The position numbers and the translations under genes were made by a program. A stretch of DNA of 52,812 nt from Planctomycetaceae bacterium (GTDB lineage Bacteria > Planctomycetota > SZUA-567): positions 1 through 52,812 of the forward strand of contig JAJQBO010000147.1 in assembly GCA_021203245.1 (NCBI GenBank), read 5' to 3'. Positions 7,474-16,497 of the stretch are shown in pieces. Position 1 is the stretch's first letter. Every line of letters starts with the position of its first letter. The notes beneath the pieces were generated by a model that made no database searches, was not told where the DNA came from, and saw only the letters and a list, made by a program, of their open reading frames with translations.

Positions 7474-9522
7474 ATGCGCCGCAATCTGGTTGCAATCCTG
7501 GTTTTCGTCATCGCGCTGGGGGGAGCGCCCATCCTTCGCGCCGCGGACGATCACCCCTGGGACAACAAGCGCATCTACTATATTATCGAATTCATGGGCC
7601 ATATGGTTGAACGGGGCTTTTTCACCCGGTCGCGCGGGTCGTTCCAGAAACAGCCGTCCCTGGTTGTCGAGGAGGAACGGAGCTTTTTCACCCTCGGCAA
7701 CCCCAATCCCATCCGCTCGGTCCGCACCCGCACCACCACGACCCCCAACGGCTTGGCGCTGCAGCGGGTCGAAACGTCCATGATGGGGGACGAATCGCAG
7801 GAAACGATCACCATCCTCGGGAACGACGCCCTGTTCGAGGCAACCGGAGCCTATGGCGGCGGCGGCAGCATGCCGATACCGGGCCCGGTGCTGTTCGAGG
7901 TGACGGGCGAATTCCTGGCCAGCCTCGGCACCAGGCAAACCGGGCCTATCGAAGTCTTTGTCCTCGACCGCGCCACCCGTGGCGTCGTCGTCACCGGCGT
8001 CCAGATAGTCGGCCAGGACACCCCCGCCGCCGGCGGCCGTCCGGCGGTCTGGCTGGCCGATATCACGACTCCCGGCCGCCCGGCTGTCCGGGCCCGCTAC
8101 ACCGAAGACGGAAGGTTGCTCCGCCTCGAGGGGGCGGGCATGGTTTACCAGGTGGTGGCGCGGGCCGACTACGACCTCGGCCGCATTCCCAGGCAACCGG
8201 TCCCGTCCGAGCCCCAGCCCCATGCGCCAGGGGACTCCGTCGCCACGGCCCCGTTGCCGGAATCGTTCCCGACCCAGCCCATCGCGGCTCAGGTGGGCAA
8301 TATCGTCATCCCCGTCGGGGAAGACATCCCCGCCTGGGACAACTTCGACTGGCTGGTGCTGCAGGCCGACCCTGCCTACGACTGGTCGATGGCCCTCCCC
8401 AACACCGAGTATTCGCGGGCCGAGTTGATGGGCCCCAGCATGATGGTGACGGCGTTCCGCAACGCCCCCTATATCGACGGATCGGTGGTGTTCCCGATGG
8501 CTGTCCCGACCGAAATCCAGACCTATCTGGGCGCCAGCCCGACCATTCCCTCCGACCACCAGGCGGTGGTCGAGGCCGCCTACGTGGCTGTCGCCGACAC
8601 CGACACGCACCGCGAGGAACGCAACGTTCTCCGCGCCATCTCCTACCTCGCCGGATGGATTTTCCAGTCCGTCGCGCTTGAGGAATGGAGCGGCTACGAC
8701 AGTTCGGCCCTCGACACCCTCGCGAACCGTTCCGGCGACGCCCTCGGCCATGCCCGGCTGTTCTCGGCCATGGCCCGGACCCTCGGCGTCCCGACCCGCT
8801 TGTGCCAGGGCCTGATGGCGTTTCGCGGCAGGGCGCAGTTCCACTGCTGGTCCGAGGCCTGGATCAACGGACGCTGGATTCCCATCGACACGACGGTCAG
8901 CCGGGTCGGCCTGCCGGCCGGGTACATTCTTGCCGAACGGGGCGACGGGCGCGGCGCGTTCCGCATCAATTTCGCGCATTTTCTCCGCAGCCCGACCCTG
9001 CGGCTCCGGTTGCTGACAGCCGGCCGCGAGACGCCGAGCGGACGCAATGTCGAACTGCGCGTCGGCGACCGGCGCACCTATGCCGTCGCCGAATACGACT
9101 GGATGGCCAACTTGTATTGGGGGTTTGCGCTGCGGTTGCCCGAAGGCTGGCGCGGCCAGTCGAGGTTGGATTCGGTGGAACTGACCAGCAGCGACGGCGT
9201 CGGCAGCGTCCGCTGCGAGGCGCTGGAAGGCGATTTCCGCGCCGGACGGCCGGAACTCGAAAGCACGGTGGCAAGTTTGCGCGACTCCCTGACGCGGTTC
9301 ACCGTCATTGAAAGCCGTGTCGTCACCTTCGACGACGAGGGCGCGACCCCTGCCCTGTACATCGACTTCACCTGCGAGGAGGACGGAGTGACGCTGCGCT
9401 GTAAACAGTACGTCGTGCCGCGCCGGCAGCGTGCCTACCGCATTTCGTTCTGGGCGCCGCAGAACCGCTTTACCCGCTATTCGGCCGATTTCGATTCGAT
9501 CCTCGCATCCTTTGAATTTTAA
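7474..9522 (+). CDS. Exported transglutaminase-fold protein lacking the catalytic Cys
   Basis: The 682-residue protein begins with a signal peptide (MRRNLVAILVFVIALGGAPILRAA). Residues about 370-500 match the transglutaminase-like core: LARALG-like helix (MARTLGVPTRLCQG), FHCWSEAWINGRWIPIDTT with His457 and Asp472. In active members the nucleophile lies in a GDCxxHA motif; here that segment reads GDALGHA, so the position is Ala423. The spacing to His and Asp is normal, so this looks like a true substitution rather than misalignment. The N-terminal 350 residues and the C-terminal 180 residues resemble no domain I can name. RBS GGGAGA precedes the start. A downstream SDR gene follows after 15 bases, suggesting an operon. 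Function unknown; probably non-catalytic. Confidence 0.75.
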   Translation: MRRNLVAILVFVIALGGAPILRAADDHPWDNKRIYYIIEFMGHMVERGFFTRSRGSFQKQPSLVVEEERSFFTLGNPNPIRSVRTRTTTTPNGLALQRVETSMMGDESQETITILGNDALFEATGAYGGGGSMPIPGPVLFEVTGEFLASLGTRQTGPIEVFVLDRATRGVVVTGVQIVGQDTPAAGGRPAVWLADITTPGRPAVRARYTEDGRLLRLEGAGMVYQVVARADYDLGRIPRQPVPSEPQPHAPGDSVATAPLPESFPTQPIAAQVGNIVIPVGEDIPAWDNFDWLVLQADPAYDWSMALPNTEYSRAELMGPSMMVTAFRNAPYIDGSVVFPMAVPTEIQTYLGASPTIPSDHQAVVEAAYVAVADTDTHREERNVLRAISYLAGWIFQSVALEEWSGYDSSALDTLANRSGDALGHARLFSAMARTLGVPTRLCQGLMAFRGRAQFHCWSEAWINGRWIPIDTTVSRVGLPAGYILAERGDGRGAFRINFAHFLRSPTLRLRLLTAGRETPSGRNVELRVGDRRTYAVAEYDWMANLYWGFALRLPEGWRGQSRLDSVELTSSDGVGSVRCEALEGDFRAGRPELESTVASLRDSLTRFTVIESRVVTFDDEGATPALYIDFTCEEDGVTLRCKQYVVPRRQRAYRISFWAPQNRFTRYSADFDSILASFEF

Positions 9523-9537
9523 AACAAAGGCGTCGGT

Positions 9538-10581
9538 ATGAAAACAGCGCTCATCATCGGCGGCACCGGCACCATCAGCCTTTCCCTTACCCGGCTCATG
9601 GCCGAACAGGGCGGCTGGAAGACGACCCTCCTCAACCGCGGCAACCGGTCCGACCTGATACCGGCGAGAATCGAGACGCTCCGGGGGGATATCCGTGACG
9701 TCGACGCCGTCCGCGCACGTATCCAGCCGCGCCATTTCGATGTCGTCGCCAATTTCCTCTGTTACACCGGGGAGGACGCGGCGGCGTGCGTCGACCTGTT
9801 CCGGGACCATACGGATCAATATATCCATATCAGCACGTGCGCCGGCTATACCAAGCCTCTCACCCGGCTTCCCCTTACCGAAGACGCACCGTACGAAAAT
9901 ACCGCCTGGGAGTATGCCATAAAGAAGCGGGAGGCGGAGGCGGTGTTCCGCCAGGCCAAGGGCTTCCCCCTGACGGTGGTCCGGCCCAGCCATACCTACG
10001 ACGACCGCAACATCCCCCTGGGCGTACGCGGCAAAAACGCCTGGTCCACCATCACCCGCATTGAACAGGGCAAGCCGGTCATTATCCACGGCGACGGCAC
10101 CAGCCTGTGGACAATCACCCACGCCGAAGACTTTGCCGTCGGCTTTTTCGGGCTGATGGGCAATCGCGACGCGCTCGGCCAAACCGTCAACCTCGTCTCG
10201 GACGAAACGCTGCCGTGGGAGGTCATTTACCAGCGCGTCGGTGCCGCCCTCGGCAAACCGGTCCGGGCCCTGTTCCTGCCGTCGGACGATATCGCCCGTT
10301 CGAACCCGTCGTTTGTCGGCGGGCTCCTGGGTGACAAGAGCCACTCGCTCGTCTTCGACACCAGCCGCCTGCGCCGGCTCGTCCCGGCTTTCCGGACGCG
10401 AAAGCGCTTTGACAATAACACCCTTCAGAAAATCCTCGCCACCATGCGCGCCGATCCGGCGCTGCAAATCGACGACCCGGAGTTCGACGCCTGGTGCGAC
10501 GACCTTTGCGCGGCCAACCAGGAGCGGATAGTGGAATTGGACAACCGCTATCGGAAAAGTCTGTTGATTAACCCAATTTAG
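9538..10581 (+). CDS. NAD-dependent epimerase/dehydratase family protein (atypical SDR)
   Basis: The 347-residue protein starts MKTALIIGGTGTISLSLTRL, an extended-SDR nucleotide-binding loop (GGTGxxS). Other family marks are IHISTCAGY at the active-site Ser region, VVRPSHTYD, and a C-terminal substrate domain. The usual catalytic YxxxK appears as YAIKK within WEYAIKKREAEAVF (about residue 125). It likely acts on an NDP-sugar or related metabolite in the cytoplasm; the substrate cannot be deduced. It is 15 bases downstream of the transglutaminase-fold gene and may share its transcript. Confidence 0.85.
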   Translation: MKTALIIGGTGTISLSLTRLMAEQGGWKTTLLNRGNRSDLIPARIETLRGDIRDVDAVRARIQPRHFDVVANFLCYTGEDAAACVDLFRDHTDQYIHISTCAGYTKPLTRLPLTEDAPYENTAWEYAIKKREAEAVFRQAKGFPLTVVRPSHTYDDRNIPLGVRGKNAWSTITRIEQGKPVIIHGDGTSLWTITHAEDFAVGFFGLMGNRDALGQTVNLVSDETLPWEVIYQRVGAALGKPVRALFLPSDDIARSNPSFVGGLLGDKSHSLVFDTSRLRRLVPAFRTRKRFDNNTLQKILATMRADPALQIDDPEFDAWCDDLCAANQERIVELDNRYRKSLLINPI

Positions 10582-10694
10582 CCATTTTTGAGATGCATCC
10601 TCCACGGTAACCCTACAGTAGTTGGGAGAGGGGGTAACGAAGCGTTCGGGGAAGCGCGTTTTCCCCGCAGCGTTTTTGGAATAAGGAGAGATGC

Positions 10695-11818
10695 ATGTTC
10701 TGGGCATTGATTTCCTGGCAAAGCATCCTGGCGGGCGTCATTACCGCGCTGGCCATTTCCATCATTATGGCCGTCCTGGGTGTGGCACTGGGTTTTACCG
10801 TCATTAAGCCGACGTCGAACAAGCCGTTTTCCGGTCTCGGGACCGCGTTCGGCATCTGGTCGGCGATATCCGTGCTACTGAGCCTTGGCGCCGGCGGTTT
10901 TGTCGCCGGGATGTTCTCGGGCATCAGCGGCCGCGAACACGGCTTCATGGTCTGGGCGTCCGCCCTGATCGTGGCAACCCTGTTCAGCTCGCTGGCCTTC
11001 GGCTCGGCCGTACGCGGCGTCAATTCCGCCATGAAGACGGTCGGCGCAGGGATGGGTTCCCTGGCTCAATCGCCCATGGCGTCGCATCCGGCGTGGGTTC
11101 TGTCGCCCACAGCGTCGGTCCCGGCGTGTCGAACATGGCCCATGACGCCATCGACCACGCGAAGGCGAGCCTGGGCGATCGGTTTGACATCGATTTCGAC
11201 AATATCGATCCGGAGAAAATGAACCAGGACGTCAAGGCGGTCCTGCGGGATACCGGTATCGAAACGCTCCAGCCCGAATATCTAACGGATCAGATTCAGG
11301 CCGCCAAGGCGGAACTGCGCGAAGCTGTCCATCAGATTCGCATCGACACCGACAACTACGATCAGATCATCAACAAGTTCCTGACCGATCAAAAGGCGCG
11401 CCTCGACACCATCACCAGCGCGGTCGACCACGACGCCGCCGTCGCGGCCGTTGCCAAGCACCGTGGTGTGTCGCAGGAGGAAGCGGCCAAGGAAGTCGAC
11501 AATGCGCTGAAGGTTTACCACAAGGCCATTGCCAAGACCGATCAGGCCATCGCCCGCGCCCAGCGCCACTACCAGGCCACCCGGGAACACCTGCACCGCA
11601 TGAGCGAAAATGCCCGCCTCCGCGCCAATGAAATGGCCTCGACCGCCGCCAAATCGGCGCTCGCCGCCGCCGTGGCGTTGATCCTGGGCGCGGTCATCTG
11701 CGTCTACGCCGGGATGTACGGCACGCGCTTCTCCACCCGGGAGGCGGTGATTATCGAAGCGAATCGCGGCATCACCCTGCCGCTGTCCCGCGCCGATACC
11801 GTTCGCCCCCTGCCCTAA
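10695..11818 (+). pseudogene. Conserved membrane protein with central helical domain, frameshifted
   Basis: Two reading frames join into one protein of about 374 residues. The first (from ATG 10695, with AAGGAG upstream) encodes three hydrophobic segments, including LISWQSILAGVITALAISIIMAVLGVALG and LSLGAGGFVAGMFSG. The second, one base out, continues with a Gly/Ser/Val-rich repeat (GSIAHGVASGVGSVAHSVG), a long charged helical region and a C-terminal membrane segment ending near GMYGTRFSTREAV. The switch must fall about 11050-11065; a one-base deletion would explain it. The N-terminal part resembles a widespread family of membrane proteins of unknown function. Whether it is truly broken or a sequencing error is open. 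A 15-bp terminator stem follows. Confidence 0.7.
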
Positions 11819-11840
11819 CGCATTGCATCGCATTCTGAGT

Positions 11841-11873
11841 GCCAAGCGCCTCCGACGGTCGGAGGCGCTTGGC
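11841..11873 (+). terminator. Strong hairpin terminator
   Basis: A perfect 15-base-pair stem (GCCAAGCGCCTCCGA and its complement) closes a 3-base loop, 22 bases after the membrane-protein gene. It is followed by a short TTAT tail only. It is the strongest single hairpin in the window. Confidence 0.75.
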
Positions 11874-11920
11874 TTATGAAAGACGAATCATCTTTACGAT
11901 ACCCACATCGCCTCCCAAAA

Positions 11921-12055
11921 GGTCACCCCGGCGGTGAAGCGTCGACGGGCGCGCACGCGTGTGGTTGTGCCGGGGCAAGGGCGAACGACCGTATGCTCCA
12001 CCATTATCCAAGATTTTCTGCCATGCACGTCCAGGCCGCCTGCCCCGGCACAACT
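11921..12055. repeat. Second subtype of the GTCACCCCGGCG intergenic repeat
   Basis: The region opens with GGTCACCCCGGCG at 11921-11933. It then carries GTTGTGCCGGGGCA at 11964-11977, whose exact complement is at 12041-12054, a perfect 14-base inverted repeat about 60 bases apart. Related pieces (GTCACCCCGGCGTGC and GTTGTGCCGGGGCA) recur at 49748-49805. With the terminator and nik promoter it accounts for the 446-base gap 11819-12264; no gene is evident. Confidence 0.65.
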
Positions 12056-12114
12056 TCCCGTTCAGGGTGCGGCGGACGTTTTTTCCGGCTGGTTGACGGT
12101 TGGGGAATACCGGG

Positions 12115-12142
12115 TTGACTCCAGGCCGAATTCCACTATAGT
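12115..12142 (+). promoter_or_regulatory. Promoter of the nik operon
   Basis: TTGACT (12115-12120), a 16-base spacer and TATAGT (12137-12142) form a good sigma-70-type promoter upstream of nikA. Transcription would start near 12149, giving a leader of about 115 bases. No GTATGA-N16-TCATAC NikR operator of the E. coli kind is seen over it. Confidence 0.75.
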
Positions 12143-12155
12143 TAATCCCCTACAT

Positions 12156-12242
12156 TGCCGCCATGAAGGCGGTAGCCGCGCAATACATCCTGGTGGTAGC
12201 CATTCCCATGAAGGGCATGCTGGAGGCACGCAGGCGCGTGCC
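12156..12242 (+). promoter_or_regulatory. Hairpin-rich leader upstream of nikA
   Basis: Three hairpins lie in tandem: 12156-12174 (CCGCC/GGCGG stem, loop ATGAA), 12201-12219 (CATTCCC/GGGCATG with one mismatch, loop ATGAA again) and 12225-12242 (perfect 7-bp GGCACGC/GCGTGCC, loop AGGC). Two of the loops are identical. The leader is also open in frame with nikA, but translation of it would precede the signal peptide and is unlikely. It could be a cis-regulatory RNA; it does not match the NiCo riboswitch motif as I know it. Confidence 0.45.
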
Positions 12243-12264
12243 GGGCCGTGATTGGGAACTTTCC

Positions 12265-13843
12265 ATGCGCCGACTCGTCGCTCTTTTCGTTTTCCTCGCT
12301 TGCGTGATCGCTATCATCCGTCCCGCCTGCGCCGGCGAGGACGGGATTGTCGTCTATTCGTATCCGGCCAACGCCGGACCGATAAACCCGCACATGTATT
12401 CCCCTAACCAGATGTATGCGCAGGAGATGATCTACGAGCCGCTGGTCGCGCTCGGCGACGACGGCCGCATCCGACCCTGCCTGGCCGAGCGCTGGGAGGT
12501 GTCGGAAGACGGACTTGTCTATACGTTTCATCTTCGCCGCGACGTCCGCTTTTCGGACGGCGCGCAGTTCGACGCCCACGCCGTGGCCCGCAATTTCGGT
12601 CATATCCTCGCGAACCGCGCCCGCCACGCCTGGTTGGAACTGGCCAACGCCATCGCCTCCCACGAGGCGGTCGACGATTTCACCTTCCGCCTCACCCTCT
12701 CCGCCCCGTACTATCCGACGCTGGAGGACCTGTCCCTGCCCCGGCCGTTCCGTTTTCTCAGCCCGAACGCGTTTCCGGACGACGGCATCACCCGGGACGG
12801 CATCAAGTTCCCGGTCGGCACCGGTCCGTGGCGGCTGGCGGAAACGCGCCTGGGCGAGTTCGACCGCTTTGTTCCAAACGAACTGTATTGGGGCGACAAG
12901 CCGGTGCCGGCCGGGGGTGCTTGTCAAAATCATTCCCGACCCGGTCTCGCGGGCGCTCGCGCTCCAGACCGGGGAAATCGACCTTGTCCTCGGCCAGGGG
13001 CAGATCGGCTTCGACACCTTTGCCGCCATGCGGGCCGATCCCGCCTACGCGACCGGTGTCTCCCGACCCGTCGGCACGATGGCGGTGGCAATAAACTCCG
13101 CCCGCACCCCGACGGACGACCTGCGGGTGCGGCAGGCGATTCAGCACCTGGTCGACAAGGATGCGCTCATTGACGGCGTGTTTTTGGGCGCCCAGCCCCG
13201 GGCCGACTTCCTGTTTTCCCCGTCCGTCCCCTACGCAGACATCGGCTTGACCCCGTACCGGTACGACATCGACGAAGCCAACCGCCTCCTGGACGCTGCC
13301 GGATGGACGCTTGAACCGGGCCAGACGGTGCGGACGCGGGACGGCTTGCCCCTCGTCATCGACTACTGCTTTGTCGGCAACGACGCCGCCCAGAAGGCCG
13401 CGGCCGAAGTCCTGCAGGGCATGGCCGCGCGGGCGGGGATACTCCTCAACCTTGTCGGCGAGGAGGAAGACTCCTACTACCGCCGGCAAAAGGACGGCAA
13501 CTTCGGCATGATCGTCAACCCGACCTGGGGGCCTCCGTTCGAGCCCCACGCCATGCTCGGTTCGATGCGGTCCGCCTCGCACGCCGATTACCAGGCGCAG
13601 CTTGGGCTGCCGATGAAGGCGCGGCTGGACGCTGCCATCACCAGCGTCATGCGGAGCGTCGACGAGGCCGAACGGGCGGCCCTGTACCGCGACATCCTCA
13701 CCACCCTGCACGAGCAGGCGGTGTATCTGCCGCTGCATTATGCGGCCCTCCTCTCGGTCCACCGTCCCGACCGGCTGGAGGGGGTGCATTTCGGCCCGGG
13801 CAAGTCGAAGTATCTGTTTGAAGATTTCCGGAAAAAGGACTGA
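12265..13843 (+). pseudogene. nikA: Nickel ABC transporter substrate-binding protein NikA, one frameshift
   Basis: The product resembles E. coli NikA along its whole length: GPINPHMYSPNQMYAQEMIYEPL, RHAWLELANAI, LPRPFRF, GIKFPVGTGPW, IPDPVSRAL and GEEEDSYYRRQKDG-like segments all have direct NikA equivalents. ATG 12265 gives a proper signal peptide (MRRLVALFVFLACVIAIIRPACA). The frame changes at the five-G run 12913-12917, where one G too many moves reading from NIPxPVPAG to the second frame beginning VLVKIIPDP. Removing one G restores about 525 residues, the family size. In the cell it binds Ni (possibly as a chelate) in the periplasm. Either a sequencing insertion or a recent inactivation. 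Confidence 0.88.
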
Positions 13844-13849
13844 CGCCGC

Positions 13850-14794
13850 ATGCTCCGGTATATCGTGACTCGGCTGGCGATGCTCATACCCATCCTGCTC
13901 GGGGTGTCGATAGTCGTCTTTATCCTGCTGCGGACGGGCGAGAACGACCCCGCCCTCAGCTATCTCCGGCTGTCGAACATCCCCCCCGACCGACGCCGCC
14001 CTCGCCGAGGCGCGGACGGCGCTGGGCCTGGACCTGCCGCTGCCCGAACAATACCTCAACTGGCTTGGGCGGGCGGTGCGGCTCGATTTCGGCGTCTCCT
14101 ACGTCACCGGCGCGCCGGTGACGACGCACCTGCTGCATTATCTCCCCAACACCCTGTACCTCGCCGCGGTATCGCTCCTCCTCACCGTCCTCCTCAGTCT
14201 GCCGCTCGGGGTGGCCGGGGCGGTGTGGAAAAACCGCTGGCCGGATCACCTGACCCGCGCCCTCGCCTATATCGGCGTGTCGACGCCGTCGTTCTGGCTC
14301 GGCTTCGTCCTCATCCTCGTCTTCTCGGTCAAACTCGGCTGGCTGCCGTCCATGGGTATCGGCGGCTGGCGGCACGTTCTCCTGCCCGCCCTGTCGGTGG
14401 TCCTGATGTCGATGTGCATCAACATGCGCCTGATCCGGGGAAGCATGCTGGAGCAGATGCATTCGCGGCCGGTCCTGTATGCGCGGATTCGCGGCGTCCT
14501 GCCGGGGCGTATCCTGGGCGGCCATGTGCTCCGCAATTCCCTCATTCCCGTCGTCACCGCCCTCGGAATGCATATCGGCGAAATTCTCGGCGGCGCGGTG
14601 GTGGCGGAGGTGGTGTTTTCCTGGCCCGGCGTCGGCCGCTATGCCGTCTCGGCCATCATGAACCGGGACTTCCCGGTCATGCAGTGCTTTATCCTCATGA
14701 TGACCTGATCTTCGTCCTCTGCAACCTGGCGACAGACATCCTCTACGCCGTGATTGACCCCCGCATCCACCTGGAGACCAGCGACAATGCCTGA
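13850..14794 (+). pseudogene. nikB: Nickel ABC transporter permease NikB, two compensating frame breaks
   Basis: NikB is an inner-membrane permease. The N-terminus (MLRYIVTRLAMLIPILLGVSIVVFILLR) is read in one frame up to a seven-C run at 13981-13987. The middle, from LPEQYLNWLGRAVRLDFG to PVMQCFILMMT, is one base out. The C-terminus (LIFVLCNLATDILYAVIDPRI) returns to the first frame near 14703. One extra C and one lost base explain this. Corrected length is about 314 residues, normal for NikB. The conserved EAA-type loop region GRILGGHVLRNSLIPVVTALG is intact. It follows nikA by 6 bases and its end overlaps the nikC start. Confidence 0.85.
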
Positions 14795-15653
14795 CCCGGC
14801 CGCACCCGCCGTCCCGTCCGCCTCGTGGCGGGGCCACGCGGCGACGACAATGCTCGTCCTGTCCCTCTGCGTGCTGGCGCTCCTCGTCGCCCTGGCCGCA
14901 TTCGCCCCGTGGATAGCCCCCTACCCGCCCGACCACATCGACCTGGCGGCGCGGCTGTCGGGGCCGACGGCCGACCACCTGCTCGGCACCGATCACCTCG
15001 GCCGCGACATCCTGTCCCGCCTCATCTGGGGCGCGCGGGTGTCTTTGGGCGCGGTGGCGCTGATCGCCGTGTGCATTCTCGTGACCGGCTTTGCGGTCGG
15101 ATCATTTTCCGGCTGGATGGGCGGCTGGGTCGACAGCGTCGTGATGCGCGTATGCGAAGTGTTCATGACCTTCCCCACCTTCATCCTCGCCATGTTCCTG
15201 GTGGGGGTTCTGGGGCGCGGCATTACCAACGTCATCCTCGCCATCGTCCTCACCCATTGGGCCTGGTACGCGCGGTTGACGCGGTCGATGATCATCAGCG
15301 TCAAAAACCGCGATTACATTCTGGCGGCGCGCGTCGCCGGCGGCGGCAGGGCGGCGATTTTCTTCCGCCATATCGCCAAGCCGGTGCTGGCGCAACTCCT
15401 CATCCTCGCCAGCCTCGACCTCGGCCACATGATGCTGCACGTGTCCGGCCTGTCGTTCCTGGGCCTCGGCATCCAGGCGCCGACGCCCGAGTGGGGCGTG
15501 ATGATTAACGACGCCCGCGCCCTGATCTGGACCAACCCCGGGCTGGTGGTGCTGCCGGGACTGATGATTCTCCTCACCGTTCTCGCCTGCAACATCCCGG
15601 GCGACTTTCTGCGGGACCGTCTTGATCCCGCCCTGGCGGACGAAGGGCACTGA
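14787..15653 (+). CDS. nikC: Nickel ABC transporter permease NikC
   Basis: A 288-residue inner-membrane permease, intact. It has an N-terminal membrane segment (MLVLSLCVLALLVALAAFAPWI), then YPPDHIDLAARLSGPTADHLLGTDHLGRDILSR, the typical oligopeptide/nickel permease C signature, and an EAA-type loop (LAARVAGGGRAAIFFRHIAKPVL). ATG 14787 lies within the end of nikB and has GGAG upstream; a longer in-frame start at 14754 is less likely. It pairs with NikB. Confidence 0.9.
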   Translation: MPDPAAPAVPSASWRGHAATTMLVLSLCVLALLVALAAFAPWIAPYPPDHIDLAARLSGPTADHLLGTDHLGRDILSRLIWGARVSLGAVALIAVCILVTGFAVGSFSGWMGGWVDSVVMRVCEVFMTFPTFILAMFLVGVLGRGITNVILAIVLTHWAWYARLTRSMIISVKNRDYILAARVAGGGRAAIFFRHIAKPVLAQLLILASLDLGHMMLHVSGLSFLGLGIQAPTPEWGVMINDARALIWTNPGLVVLPGLMILLTVLACNIPGDFLRDRLDPALADEGH

Positions 15654-16497
15654 ATGAGCTGCACGCGTCTTGACATCCACGGCCTTACCCTCGACCTCCA
15701 CGCGCCCCGGCCGCGCCGGCTGGTGGACGGCTTGTCCCTTTCCCTCCACGCGGGGAAGGCCCTGGCCCTGGTCGGCGAAAGCGGCGCCGGCAAGAGCATG
15801 ACCGCCCTGGCGATCATGGGCCTGCTGCCGCCGGCCGTCCGTCAGGTGAGCGGCGACATACTTGTCAACGAAACGCGTTTGTCCGGTTTGTCGGAGGAGG
15901 AACGGCGGCGGCTCCGGAACCGCACCGTCGCCATGATCCTGCAAAAACCCCATGAGCGCCTTCGACCCCATCGTCACCGTGCTCGGCCATTTTCGCGAGA
16001 CGCTCCGCTCGCACATTCCGGGCCTGGACCGCGCGGCGGTGCGCCGGCGGGCCGTGGCGTCATTGGCGGAAGTGGGGTTCCCCGACCCCGAGGCCCTGCT
16101 CGGCGTCTATCCGTTCCAGATGTCCGGCGGGATGCTCCAGCGGGTGATGATCGGCCTCGCCCTGTGCACCGACCCGACCTTTATCATCGCCGACGAAGCC
16201 ACCACCGACCTCGACGTCGTGCTGCAGAAAAGCATCCTCCGCCTTCTTCGCGACCGCTGCCGCGATCGGCACCTCGGCCTTCTGGTGATAACCCACGATC
16301 TCGGCGTCGCCGCCTGGCTGGCCGACGACATCGCCGTCATGCGCCATGGCCGCATCGTCGAGTCGGGAGCGACAAAAACGGTGTTCGCCTGGCCGCAGGC
16401 CGCCTACACCCGCGAGCTTCTGGTCGCCCACCGCGCCCTGCACGGCGACCGTTTCGCGCGGCTCATGGCCGCCATCGGCACGGAGGCCACGGCATGA
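15654..16497 (+). pseudogene. nikD: Nickel ABC transporter ATPase NikD, one frameshift
   Basis: The N-terminal part carries Walker A GESGAGKS (about residue 40) up to VAMILQ; the rest, one base out, carries MSAFDPIVTVLGHF, signature MSGGMLQRV, Walker B FIIADEATTDLD and the switch His in VITHDLG. The break is at the five-A run 15943-15947: dropping one A gives ILQNPMSAFDP, the expected Q-loop reading. Corrected length is about 280 residues. The start ATG directly follows the nikC stop. The end overlaps nikE by 4 bases (ATGA). Confidence 0.87.

Noticed and set aside
7432-10707. Very long minus-strand open frame of over 1000 codons
   Set aside because: It lies antisense to two well-supported genes and has no signal, motif or RBS. 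Such frames are common opposite GC-rich genes. The same applies to the antisense frame over the kinase gene (30970-33546).
10695-11818. Programmed ribosomal frameshifting to explain the split genes
   Set aside because: There is no common slippery heptamer or downstream structure, both directions of shift occur, and the affected families do not use it.
7115-12055. CRISPR array
   Set aside because: The repeats are few, unequal in spacing and palindromic with no regular spacers, and no cas genes are present.
12163-12264. N-terminal extension of NikA through the leader
   Set aside because: The frame is open, but the signal peptide starts at 12265 and the extension would hide it. The leader is better read as RNA.
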